In this document: in pieces, positions 26,112-36,602 of the stretch
Numbering within the stretch: the first letter of the stretch is position 1
Layout: each line of letters opens with the position of its first letter
DNA from: Globodera rostochiensis
Lineage: Eukaryota > Nematoda > Chromadorea > Rhabditida > Heteroderidae
DNA length: 64,000 bases
Reading direction: 5' to 3'
NCBI GenBank assembly: GCA_018350325.1
Contig: JAEVLN010000020.1
Coordinates: forward strand, 527,796-591,795
Program-made: the position numbers and the translations under genes
Notes under the pieces: model-generated
Database searches by the model: none
Seen by the model: only the letters and a program-made list of their open reading frames with translations
What the model was told of the DNA's origin: nothing

Positions 26112-27331
26112 TCAAAATTGTCCCGATTTTTGGCAAATTGCGCCTGTCATCTGTATTTCGCAGCCCACATCGTTCCACTGTCCGTCCACACTGAACATAT
26201 GCACGCACTCCTCATTTGTGCCGGCTGTACAAAACATTGAAGGAAGAATATGAAATTTTTGATTTTAGTAAAATTTACAAAAATCTTCACTCAATAATTT
26301 TGAAGAAGGTAAAACGAGTACTTTTTCTTATTTATTTACTTAATTTATGAAGCTTAAAATAAAATACTCGGATTGTCGATTCGACTGTGGTAATCTCGGG
26401 CTAAAATGGTCATTTATTTTAATGGATTTTTTTGTGGTAATTTTCTGATTATTCATACCACATTGCCGAAGGTGGCTAGCGTTCCGTTTGGCCAGGTGCT
26501 TTGATATTGAGCGCCGGCACGGACACGACGAAGTCCAATCCTAGGATAGGGCAGAGTTGTTTAAAGCAAAGAAATAATTAACTAATTAAAATCAATAAAA
26601 GGAAGGAATCATTTTAATGTATAAAATCGATGTAAATTTGGCAATACCATAATGTGTTGAATAGTGTTGTTGCCAAACGGTATGTCTGCAGGGAGCGGGC
26701 AATCGATCGAGCGATCATTCGACCAAGTAACCGATTCTCAGCTTCATTATCAATGCTGGCCAGTGAAGCAGCGGGATCTTCAGCTCTGCACGCTGCTACC
26801 GCTTGGCTAAATACCAATTTTGAGGGATAATGAGAAAATACGAAATTTTTAAAATAATATTTTTAATTAATTAGCAATCCGTCTCTTCACTCACTTCCAA
26901 TCCATTAAACCTTCGACAACTTTGTAACAGTTGCCACCAGAAATAGTCCAGCCGAAACCGGTGCACACAGCAACACTCGGGTTGTTCAAATTGAAGGGTG
27001 CTGATGCCGATGATGCTGTTTGGTTTGTTGAGGGCAGTACGGTTGCCGGAGATGATGTTACGTTTGTTGAGGGCAGTACGGTTGCCGGAGATGATGTTAC
27101 GTTTGTCTAGGGCAGTACGGTTGCCGGAGATGATGTTACGTTTGTTGGGGCCTGTCTTTTCTTTCGACTTTGTTCTTCATGTCCGTAAGTCTCTTGAACA
27201 GAATCACTTCCACCAAATGAATTCTTAAAAATTACAAAGAATCGTTAATAGAATCAAATCAAGTATCTCACCGAATTTGCTTCATAAATTTGTAAAATTA
27301 TTAGAATTGTGAATATTATTTGGGACAGCAT
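26112..27331 (-). pseudogene. C-type lectin copy B, disrupted
   Basis: Collinear with copy A; exons lie at 27272-27331, 26895-27223, 26648-26806, 26459-26540, 26368-26400 and 26112-26224. Two lesions are visible. First, exon 2 has a third 39-bp linker repeat, and one unit carries an in-frame TAG (27,107-27,109 on plus as CTA). Second, exon 5 has lost 64 bp (33 instead of 97 nt), removing the Trp-Gly...QPS core of the lectin fold and shifting the frame into exon 6. Signal peptide, splice sites and TATA box (27,384) are preserved, so the loss is recent. If transcribed it could give only a short secreted leader-linker peptide. Confidence 0.85.
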
Positions 27332-28579
27332 CCTCGTTGATTAGTTTAATTGACCAAATTTTATGTGAACTGCATTACTAGGGCTTTTATATTTGTGAAT
27401 CACGCGCTCATGGCTTAATTGTCTGCGTTTTAACTTCCATTTTATGTTTGAACAGCAAAAATTTTAATTGAAATGGTTAAATTTTAAGTAAAGTACAATT
27501 TTAAGCTTTATTTGTTCAAATTTTTGATACCAATTTCAACAGCCGTAAAATAATTGTCGCGTTATAGTCTGATTATAATTAAATCGAAATTATCTAATAT
27601 GAAAAAATTTTAAAGGAAAAGATTGAACTTTTGATTGTTAAGCGTATTTTTTTAGAATTTTTAACATTTTGTTAAAAAATTTCAAAAGTTTTTGAAATTC
27701 CGCTTTACTGCTGGGAGGAGGGAGGTCGGCAGGTGCCGATAGGCGCCGCCGAGAGACAAAAATTAAAGTTTAAAGACTTATGCTAAGAAAAATCGTCCAA
27801 TTTTTGAGTTTTAAAATGAACTAATTATTTATGTAAATGCTTAAAATTGTATTTTGTATGTCTGATTTCGTAAGGACCAATTTTCTTAACTGTTTAATTT
27901 TAAAAAAAATTTCCCCGGCGGCGCCTATCAGCACCGCCGGGCTCCTCCCCATCCCTAAAAGCTTCACAAAATTACCGTATTTGTTAAATTTGGTTGCAAA
28001 TCTCTCAATAAAAGGAGTCGAATTCAAAATTTCTCGGCTGCGCCTATCGGCTAAAGCCCGAACAGGACAGGAGTCCTGCCAGGATTTACTAGTACTCCTG
28101 ATCCGGAAGGTCGGGGTTCGGGGGTTTTTTTTTTAAATTTTCTCCTAAAATTTATGGGTCAAATTTTTGTTTTATTGAATAATTTCCAGAATTGGTTGAC
28201 AATAGGCTGATATTGTTTAAATTTGTTCTTATAAAAGAGAAGGGAAGGCATCTGGGATGTAAGCGGATCCCCAAAAAAATCTCCGGAAACCGGAATTCCT
28301 GTCCTGAAAATGCCCGGAACATTTTTGCTAAAAGGTCAGTAATAATGGATTTTTGAGAATTCTGCTTCCTTCTGGTGGCAGGTGGGTCAGCGGTGCCGAT
28401 AGGCGCCGCCGAGAAAATTTTGAATTATTCAATGTATAAGAGATTTGCAACAAAAATTTATTGCGCTTTCGATCCGAGTACCGAATAGTGCAAAAAATAT
28501 CCGAGTGCCGAACGTCCCAGTGCCGAATGGTCTGAACTCGAAGCGGAAACGCAATTATAATTATTTGTTTGAGCAGGCT

Positions 28580-28810
28580 ATGGTTGGCGCTTTGCTGGAG
28601 CACTTTATCGCCGGCAATGCTCCTCCGTCAAAAGCAAAGAAGTTCCACGACGTTAATATGATTCTGTCAATCCTTCATCGGTACTTAAACGCAAAAGCAG
28701 CGCTGCCTCAACTTCAAGACGATCATCAGTACATCCAGAACCAAATCACCCCTCATTTGATTGTTGAAGTCCTTAGTGGAATTTCCAGCAATTACCACAT
28801 GAATTCTTAA
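28580..28810 (+). CDS. Unidentified 76-residue ORF, copy 2
   Basis: Duplicate of 24,902-25,132 with one residue changed (LHRYLNAK instead of LHWYLNAK). The same upstream open extension without ATG is present. Function unknown. Confidence 0.35.
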   Translation: MVGALLEHFIAGNAPPSKAKKFHDVNMILSILHRYLNAKAALPQLQDDHQYIQNQITPHLIVEVLSGISSNYHMNS

Positions 28811-28975
28811 ATTAATTTGTTTTGTCCGGTTTGTTATTTGTTCTACAATTGCTTCATCACCTGATAAAAATTTTATGTTTGGATTAAAATCTATAAAATT
28901 TTGTTGGTGAGACTTAGTGTTATCCTTTTTCGAATGACGACGGAGTTGAAATATTGCGTTTCAAAAAATTAGGTT

Positions 28976-29049
28976 GGGACGGTAGTGGCCGGGACGGTAG
29001 TGGCCGGGACGGTAGTGGCCGGGACGGTAGTGGCGGGACGGTAATGACC
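28976..29049 (+). repeat. 15-bp minisatellite GGGACGGTAGTGGCC, second array
   Basis: Same unit number as 25,298-25,371, so this array has not changed since the segment duplicated. Confidence 0.8.
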
Positions 29050-29770
29050 CCTACTCAAAATATATGTAGGTCCAACGCTCGAATATGCAATCGGTATTGG
29101 GATTATCTAACAAAATTGAACGGGTGCAAAAAACATTTACACGTAGGGCCCTCACCAAATAAACTCCCCAAGTGTTCCTATAATCAACGTCTGAAATTAT
29201 TTAATTTGGAAACTCTGGCATTCATCGCAAACTTTTTGATCTCTGTATGTATTATGCACAAAAAATATGTTACAATCACACTCATTTCGATCCAAAAAAT
29301 ATTGTCACATTAAACACGCGTCCTAGCCGTAAACATTCCCTCCAAATCTACAAAAAGAGAAAGACCCCATTTATACAATTGGACAGTGGACAATCCGACA
29401 GTGGACAATTGGACAGTGGACAATCCGACAGTGAGGACAATCCGACAGAAGTGGACAATCGGACAGTGGACAATTCAACAGTGAATGAAATCCCCAAGTG
29501 TTCCTACAATCAACGTTTGAAATTATGTAATTTAGAAACTCTGGCATTCATCGCAAACTAAACCCCATTTATTTCCAATTTATTCCTTCACCGCTGCACG
29601 GAATTCCCTCCCCTCTGACATTGTCTTGATCTCTCCCCCTCAGCTGTTCAAAGCTAAATTGCTGTCCCACTTAAAGACATTTGAAATAATTAAAAAAATT
29701 TGTTTGCATTGATTCCATCATGTTAGTGATTTGCTTGCATTTCCTTTGATGTGATAAATAAACAAATAAA
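29050..29770 (+). mobile_element. Non-LTR retrotransposon 3'-end relic 2
   Basis: Duplicate of 25,372-26,049. A small deletion near 29,160 joins the CKKHLHVGPSPN frame to KLPKCSYNQRLKLFN, making a longer but still defective frame. The tail ends at the same GATAAATAAACAAATAAAT. Confidence 0.75.
29383..29487 (+). repeat. Expanded GGACAGTGGACAATC minisatellite
   Basis: About seven units against four at the homologous site (25,705-25,770), in phase with a Ser-Asp/Gln-rich frame (LDSGQSDSGQ). Confidence 0.7.
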
Positions 29771-29832
29771 TTATATTATGATGCCCAAAAAATCATTCCC
29801 CAAAACTTTGTTCGGTCTCTCCAAAAACATTC

Positions 29833-31040
29833 TCAAAATTGTCCCGATTTTTGGCAAATTGCGCCTGTCATCTGTATTTCGCAGCCCACATCGTTCCACT
29901 GTCCGTCCACACTGAACATATGCACGCACTCCTCATTTGTGCCGGCTGTACAAAACATTGAAGGAAGAATATGAAATTTTTGATTTTAGTAAAATTTACA
30001 AAAATCTTCACTCAATAATTTTGAAGAAGGTAAAACGAGTACTTTTTCTTATTTATTTACTTAATTTATGAAGCTTAAAATAAAATACTTGGATCAGTGT
30101 ATTTATTAGTGCCAGATGGCTGCCCGATTCCCCATGGATATATGTTTCTGCCGCCGGTTGTCGATTCGACTGTGGTAATCTCGGGCTAAAATGGTCATTT
30201 ATTTTAATGGATTTTTTTGTGGTAATTTTCTGATTATTCATACCACATTGCCGAAGGTGGCTAGCGTTCCGTTTGGCCAGGTGCTTTGATATTGAGCGCC
30301 GGCACGGACACGACGAAGTCCAATCCTAGGAATAGGGCAGAGTTGTTTAAAGCAAAGAAATAATTAAACTAATTAAAATTAATAAAAGGAAGGAATCATT
30401 TTAATGTATAAAATCGATGTAAATTTGGCAATACCATAATGTGTTGAATAGTGTTGTTGCCAAACGGTATGTCTGCAGGGAGCGGGCAATCGATCGAGCG
30501 ATCATTCGACCAAGTAACCGATTCTCAGCTTCATTATCAATGCTGGCCAGTGAAGCAGCGGGATCTTCAGCTCTGCACGCTGCTACCGCTTGGCTAAATA
30601 CCAATTTTGAGGGATAATGAGAAAATACGAAATTTTTAAAATAATATTTTTAATTAATTAGCAATCCGTCTCTTCACTCACTTCCAATCCATTAAACCTT
30701 CGACAACTTTGTAACAGTTGCCACCAGAAATAGTCCAGCCGAAACCGGTGCACACAGCAACACTCGGGTTGTTCAAATTGAAGGGTGCTGATGCCGATGA
30801 TGCTGTTTGGTTTGTTGAGGGCAGTACGGTTGCCGGAGATGATGTTACGTTTGTTGGGGCCTGTCTTTTCTTTCGACTTTGTTCTTCATGTCCGTAAGTC
30901 TCTTGAACAGAATCACTTCCACCAAATGAATTCTTAAAAATTACAAAGAATCGTTAATAGAATCAAATCAAGTATCTCACCGAATTTGCTTCATAAATTT
31001 GTAAAATTATTAGAATTGTGAATATTATTTGGGACAGCAT
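29833..31040 (-). CDS. Secreted C-type lectin-domain protein, copy C (intact, one linker repeat)
   Basis: Exons on minus are 30981-31040, 30682-30932, 30435-30593, 30244-30325, 30089-30185 and 29833-29945 (762 nt, 253 residues). It has the same architecture as copy A: 20-residue signal peptide, RKKR site, Thr/Ser/Pro linker, then a lectin fold with six Cys, WIGL, QPS and WND. Exon 2 has a single 39-bp unit (one TNVTSSPATVLPS), 13 residues shorter than A and D. All splice sites and phases are intact. TATA box at 31,096-31,103. This copy forms the left arm of a large inverted repeat with copy D. Confidence 0.87.
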
Positions 31041-31659
31041 CTTCGTTGATTAGTTTAATTGACCAAATTTTATGTGAAGTGAATTGCTACTACGGCTTTT
31101 ATATTTGTGAATCACGCGCTCATGGCTTAATTGTCTGCGTTTTAACTTCCATTTTATGTTTGAACAGCAACAATTTTATTTGAAATGGTTAAATTTCAAA
31201 AAAGTACAATTTTAAGCATTATTTGTTCAATTTTTGATACCAATTTCAACATCCGTAAAATAATTGTCGCGTTATAGTCTGATTAAAATTAAATCGAAAT
31301 TATCTAATATGAATTGAACTTAACAAGAAAATTTTAAAGGAAAAGATTGAACTTTTGATTGTTAAGCGTATTTTTTTAGAATTTGGAATTCTGCTTTACT
31401 GCTGGGAGGAGGGAGGTCGGCGGTGAACGATAGGAAACAAAATAATTAAAGCACCTTAAGCCTAAACCAATTCCGTCTTCTTTTTCTAACTAACAATTCA
31501 TTTCAATCATTCATAAAAATAAGTTGCATACCCACCCCCAAGAGAAAGAATTTTTATCGAATTCAGTGACGTTTAAAATGGAAAAATGCGAAAAAAAATT
31601 TCTGAAAAATTTTCTCGAAGAATTATTGGTCCTCGATCGGAAGCCCGTTCTCATCCCCT

Positions 31660-32668
31660 TCAGCTGCAGCTCGCCCTGGTGGAGATAAGTTCCTCAGCGT
31701 CTCGGGCCTCCTTCTCCAGTCTATCGATGATATCCCACCATTGATTATTATACTCGGCCAACCGTGTCCTCCTCTCGTCCGAGCAGGCACTTCGAAGAAT
31801 GTAGCTGAACACACGAAGAATAAGCTGAACACACGAAGAATGTAGCTGAACACCCCCATCGGGTGCTGCTTGAACTTGTTGGGATGAACGCAGCAGAAGG
31901 CGCTCCCAATTCAGTGATGAGGCGTCGACAAATTAAGTCCACGCGTTCAAAGTCCTGCTTCTCGAGCCGGTACTTCGAAGAATGTAGCTGAACACCACCG
32001 TCGGGTGCTGCTTGAACTTGTTGGGATGAACGCAGCAGAAGGCGCTCCCAATTCAGTGATGAGGCGTCGACAAATTAAGTCCACGCGTTCAAAGTCCTGC
32101 TTGCTCGAGCCGGTACTTCGAAGAATGTAGCTGAACACCACCGTCGGGTGCTGCTTGAACTTGTTGGGATGAACGCAGCAGAAGGCGCTCCCAATTCAGT
32201 GATGAGGCGTCGACATTAAGTCCACGCGTTCAAAGTCCTGCTTGCTCGAGCCGGTACTTCGAAGAAGGTAGCTGAACACCACCGTCAGGTGCTGCTTGAA
32301 CTTGTTGGGATGAACGCAGCAGAAGGCGCTCCCAATTCAGTGATAAGGCGTCGACAAATTAAGTCCACGCGTTCAAAGTCCTGCTTGCTCGAGCCGGTAC
32401 TTCGAAGAATGTAGCTGAACACCACCGTCGGGTGCTGCTTGAACTTGTTGGGATGGACGCAGCAGAAGACGCTCCCAATTCAGTGATGAGGCGTCGACAA
32501 ATTAAGTCCACGCGTTCAAAGTCCTGCTTGCTCGAGCCGGTACTTCGAAGAATGTAGCTGAACACCACCGTCGGGTGCTGCTTGAATTTGTTGGGATGGA
32601 CGCAGCAAGACGCTTTCCACTTCAGTGATGAATGGCCAAGGGAGATGACGCTGGCTTTAAAGCGGGTC
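31660..32668 (-). pseudogene. Gene fragment with a tandemly multiplied exon
   Basis: Read on minus, an exon-like start after an AAG acceptor near 32,668 gives coding text (TRFKASVISLGHSSLKWKA, then FKQHPTVVFSYILRSTGSSK and QDFERVDLICRRLITELG). A block of about 142 bp is then repeated about five times. It finishes with another coding-looking end (RRTRLAEYNNQWWDIID... to a stop at 31,660). Because 142 is not a multiple of 3, each unit is read in a new frame, so the array cannot encode one continuous protein. The original protein family is not recognised. Confidence 0.55.
31855..32640. repeat. ~142-bp tandem repeat, 5-6 units
   Basis: The marker GTTGGGATGAACGCAGCAG recurs at about 31,879, 32,021, 32,166, 32,307, 32,450 and 32,592. 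Units are over 95% alike with small indels. They derive from the coding fragment above and lie in the spacer of the lectin C/D inverted repeat. Confidence 0.85.
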
Positions 32669-33184
32669 TTAATTCATCCTTTTTAATATTCTTACAACTT
32701 TTTGAAAAAAATCAACATAAAAAAATACAATTTTAAGCATTTACATAAATAATTAGTTCATTTTAGAACTCAAAAATTGGACGATTTTTCTTAGCATAAG
32801 TCTTTAAATATTCAATTTTTTCTCTCGGCGGCGCCTATCGTCACCGCCGACCTCCCTCCTCCCAGCAGTAAAGAGGAATTTCAAAAACTTTTGAAATTTT
32901 TTAACAAAATGTTAAAAATTCTAAAAAAATACGCTTAACAATCAAAAGTTCAATCTTTTCCTTTAAAATTTTCTTGTTAAGTTCAATTCATATTAGGTAA
33001 TTTCGATTTAATTATAATCAGACTATAACGCGACAATTATTTTACGGATGTTGAAATTGGTACAAATAATGCTTAAAATTGTACTTTTTTGAAATTTAAC
33101 CATTTCAAATAAAATTTTTGCTGTTCAAACATAAATTGGAAATTAAAACGCAGACAATTAAGCCATGAACGCATGATTCACAAA

Positions 33185-33192
33185 TATAAAAG
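33185..33192 (+). promoter_or_regulatory. TATA box of lectin copy D
   Basis: TATAAAAG, 56 bp upstream of the ATG at 33,248. Same position as in the other three copies. Confidence 0.6.
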
Positions 33193-33247
33193 CCCTAGTA
33201 GCAATTCACTTCACATAAAATTTTGTTAATTAAACTAATCAACGAGG

Positions 33248-34706
33248 ATGCTGTCCCAAATAATATTCACAATTCTAATAATTTTACAAATTTATGAAGC
33301 AAATTCGGTGAGATACTTGATTTGATTCTATTAACGATTCTTTGTAATTTTTAAGAATTCATTTGGTGGAAGTGATTCTGTTCAAGAGACTTACGGACAT
33401 GAAGAACAAAGTCGAAAGAAAAGACAGGCCCCAACAAACGTAACATCATCTCCGGCAACCGTACTGCCCTCAACAAACGTAACATCATCTCCGGCAACCG
33501 TACTGCCCTCAACAAACCAAACAGCATCATCGGCATCAGCACCCTTCAATTTGAACAACCCGAGTGTTGCTGTGTGCACCGGTTTCGGCTGGACTATTTC
33601 TGGTGGCAACTGTTACAAAGTTGTCGAAGGTTTAATGGATTGGAAGTGAGTGAAGAGACGGATTGCTAATTAATTAAAAATATTATTTTAAAAATTTCGT
33701 ATTTTCTCATTATCCCTCAAAATTGGTATTTAGCCAAGCGGTAGCAGCGTGCAGAGCTGAAGATCCCGCTGCTTCACTGGCCAGCATTGATAATGAAGCT
33801 GAGAATCGGTTACTTGGTCGAATGATCGCTCGATCGATTGCCCGCTCCCTGCAGACATACCGTTTGGCAACAACACTATTCAACACATTATGGTATTGCC
33901 AAATTTACATCGATTTTATACATTAAAATGATTCCTTCCTTTTATTAATTTTAATTAGTTTAATTATTTCTTTGCTTTAAACAACTCTGCCCTATTCCTA
34001 GGATTGGACTTCGTCGTGTCCGTGCCGGCGCTCAATATCAAAGCACTTGGCCAAACGGAACGCTAGCCACCTTCGGCAATGTGGTATGAATAATCAGAAA
34101 ATTACCCCAAAAAACATCCATTAGAATAAATGACCATTTTAGCCCGAGATTACCACAGTCGAATCGACAACCGGCGGCAGAAACATATATCCATGGGGAA
34201 TCGGGCAGCCATCTGGCACTAATAAATACACTGATCCGAGTAATTTAAGCTTAAATAAATTCAAAAATCCTTAAAAGACAAATAGAAATATAAAATATTT
34301 ATTATTAGGGCTGTTCGAGAGTCTCGAACCGAGAAATTTCTCGGTTTTTTTGGGTCTCGAGTCTTGGGGTCATTTCTCGGTCTCGGTCTCGAGTCTCCGT
34401 GTCATTTCTCGGTCTCGACTCTCGAGTCTCGGTAAATTTCAAGTCTCGAACAGCTCTATTTATTTTATGCATAAATTAAGTAAATAAATAAGAAAAAGTA
34501 CTCGTTTTACCTTCTTCAAAATTTTGAGTGAAGATTTTTGTAAATTTTACTAAAATCAAAAATTTCATATTCTTTCTTCAATGTTTTGTACAGCCGGGAC
34601 AAATGAGGAGTGCGTGCATATGTTCAGTGTGGACGGACAGTGGAACGATGTGGGCTGCGAAATACAGATGACAGGCGCAATTTGCCAAAAATCGGGACAA
34701 TTTTGA
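33248..34706 (+). CDS. Secreted C-type lectin-domain protein, copy D (intact, inverted)
   Basis: Exons are 33248-33307, 33356-33645, 33734-33892, 34002-34083, 34143-34239 and 34594-34706 (801 nt, 266 residues). Signal peptide 1-20, RKKR at about 40-43, two TNVTSSPATVLPS linker repeats with NVT sequons, and a lectin fold from about residue 94 with six cysteines, WIGL, QPS and WNDVGC. Exon phases are 0,2,2,0,1. The last intron (354 bp) is longer than in A-C (143 bp) because it holds a 149-bp MITE plus extra flanking DNA. It is transcribed opposite to copies A-C. Confidence 0.88.
34308..34456. mobile_element. 149-bp TA-flanked MITE in the last intron of lectin D
   Basis: Inverted ends GGGCTGTTCGAGA / GAGCTGTTCGAGA, flanked by TA (34,306-07 and 34,457-58). 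The inside is made of repeated TCTCGGTCTCGA(G/C)TCTCG motifs. Lectin copies A-C lack it at the homologous intron position, so the insertion followed the duplication. The TA target suggests Tc1/mariner-type mobilisation. Confidence 0.75.
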
Positions 34707-34774
34707 GAATGTTTTTGGAGAGACCGAACAAAGTTTTGGGGAATGATTTTTTGGGCATCATAATATAATTTATT

Positions 34775-34852
34775 TGTTTATTTATCACATCAAAGGAAAT
34801 GCAAGCAAATCACTAACATGATGGAATCAATGCAAACAAATTTTTTTAATTA
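34775..34852 (-). mobile_element. Inverted 3' tip of the non-LTR retrotransposon relic
   Basis: Reverse complement of the last ~80 bp of the relics at 25,970-26,049 and 29,690-29,770 (AATTTATTTGTTTATTTATC through TTTGTTTGCATTG). It marks the end of the duplicated lectin segment on this side. Confidence 0.7.
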
Positions 34853-35104
34853 TTAACGAAACGCGGCTAAAAACGCAGATTTGGGACCCCTGGTTCGAGA
34901 TTTGCTTCAAAATAGTCATTTTTTGAAGCCTTTTACTAATGAAAGAGGTCCCCGGGGAGAATGTTTTCTTGAATATTTAACAATTTTTGTTAAGGGGAAA
35001 CAGCATTTAAACCAGTTTTTGACACAGTTGAATTTTTGAAAATTAAAGAAAATTTGTAGGTAACACTAAAGCCGGATAGAATAACAGGGGAAATCTTATA
35101 TATG

Positions 35105-35225
35105 ATGTTTTTAACCCGCGCCAACATGTAGGCAGAATTTTTCAACCAATAAATAATTTAAATTGTAAGAAAAATTTTCTGACGGATTTTCCTCTGACGG
35201 ATTGTCCACTGACGGATTGTCCTAG
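35105..35225. repeat. Dispersed repeat with GACGGATTGTCC minisatellite, copy 1
   Basis: Shares CGCGCCAACATGTAGGCA, an AATAAAT-rich stretch and a terminal array of (T)CTGACGGATTGTCC with 36,165-36,330. Probably the end of a transposon family. Confidence 0.6.
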
Positions 35226-35383
35226 CTTCCCCCCACGGCTCCGATATCTGCGGATTTTTCCTCATTCTGTGGTTTTTGGAAAGGCCAAGGTATTTTTATT
35301 AAATGCGGATTTTTTTTGGTCTTTTGAGATCTATATGGATTTTTTGGTTTTTTGGGAAAAATGATAACAAAAGGCTAGCCAAA

Positions 35384-35914
35384 ACTTCCGGCCCGAAACA
35401 TGCGGCCCTAATTAAAGCAAAAAAAATCAATGACAAAATCAACTTTTCACACAATTTTTGGCGGCATTCATAAAAAATAAAAGAAAATAATAGTTTGATA
35501 AATTTTATTTTTGAACTGGAACCACCATGACTCTGTTCTCAATCAGGTAGGTTAATTATTGTTCTGAAAGATGGGGACGCTTGATGCAGGATAGAATTTG
35601 TGTTTACGAATTGGACCCGAAACGGGCGTTTCGACTAGGCCACGAACCAAAAAATGCATATAAACAATGACTTTTGATCCGAAATCCGAATGACGGTCAG
35701 CTTAATCACGCGTTTGCGGGCGGTACAATACCGACTCGCTGGAAAATTTTGATCAGTGGGACGACTAGCCCAGACAATATGAGCTGCTATGTATTAACTT
35801 TTACTTGCATTTTTATGACAAATGGTGTAATAAATTACCAAGATCAAAAGTTATTTTGTCATTTTTTGTTTTGTTTTTTGCTTTAATTAGGGCCGCAAGT
35901 TTCGGGCCGCAACA
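35384..35914. mobile_element. ~530-bp element with ~35-bp inverted ends
   Basis: The left arm 35,384-35,418 (ACTTCCGGCCCGAAACATGC ... CCCTAATTAAAGC) is complementary to the right arm 35,880-35,914. The right side continues with GCAACATTCGGGCC and CACAAGCTTCG, so the ends contain repeated GGCCCGAA units. No transposase inside and no clear target duplication, so the superfamily is not assigned. Confidence 0.55.
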
Positions 35915-36164
35915 TTCGGGCCACAAGCTTCGCACCACCTTTAACCGAAAGGGCCCCCTATAGTTATTTTAATTTGCTATCAACTTTATTCATTTGGGTT
36001 CCGGCGCAAAATTTTTGCGGATTTGTATTCAGCTCGACTAGAGCATTCGGATCTGGATCATACCCATTAAAGTAATTAATCCAAAATTTCAGTGCCAAGT
36101 TTCCAAGAAATTTTCGCCAAAAATTTAATATTAATGTTATTATTTTATTATATATTATGTTTTT

Positions 36165-36330
36165 TAATCCGCGCCAACATGTAGGCACGATTTTTCCTCC
36201 AAATAAATGATTTAAATCGTTTTTTAATAAAAAATTTTCTGATGGATTGTCCTCTGGAGGATTGTCCTCTGACGGATTGTCCAATGATGGATTGTCCTCC
36301 ACTGACGGATTGTCCTCTGCCGGATTATCC
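36165..36330. repeat. Dispersed repeat with GACGGATTGTCC minisatellite, copy 2
   Basis: Partner of 35,105-35,225 with a longer array (about six GA(C/T)GGATTGTCCTCT units). The short acidic frame it yields on minus (EDNPSLDNPSEDNPPEDNPS) is a by-product of the repeat. Confidence 0.6.
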
Positions 36331-36456
36331 GGAGGCCCCCTGGGGGAGGCTGTACGCGGCGGTATTTCAGTAACAAATTGATCAAATACACTTCCCTTAT
36401 GTTTTATGTCTCTGCCCTGAGATTCTCAGGGTTTTTTTTGAAAATGACTAAAAAAG

Positions 36457-36600
36457 TATGGCAACCGGCTCCAAAAATATGGCATTTTTATGGCAGTTTT
36501 TCTTGAGGAATTTTCAAAAAACCAATGGTATTATGGCAACTGTGGAATTATGGCAAAAAATATGGCAAATTTCCAAAATTATGGCATTTGCCATAAAAAT
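36457..36600 (+). repeat. Cluster of TATGGCA motifs
   Basis: TATGGCA recurs about eight times in 140 bp, ending with its inverse (TTTGCCATA), just before the SPRY-family exons. It may be part of an inserted element that replaced the 5' exon of that gene. Confidence 0.5.
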
Positions 36601-36602
36601 AG

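Noticed and set aside
31855..32640. Regular direct repeats resembling an array of spaced repeats (CRISPR-like)
   Set aside because: Units are ~142 bp and contiguous with no variable spacers, they derive from a coding fragment, and the window is eukaryotic.
22431..34706. Short minus/plus frames of 60-80 residues within the lectin copies as separate genes
   Set aside because: They are single exons or antisense of the spliced lectin gene, or read-through into introns.
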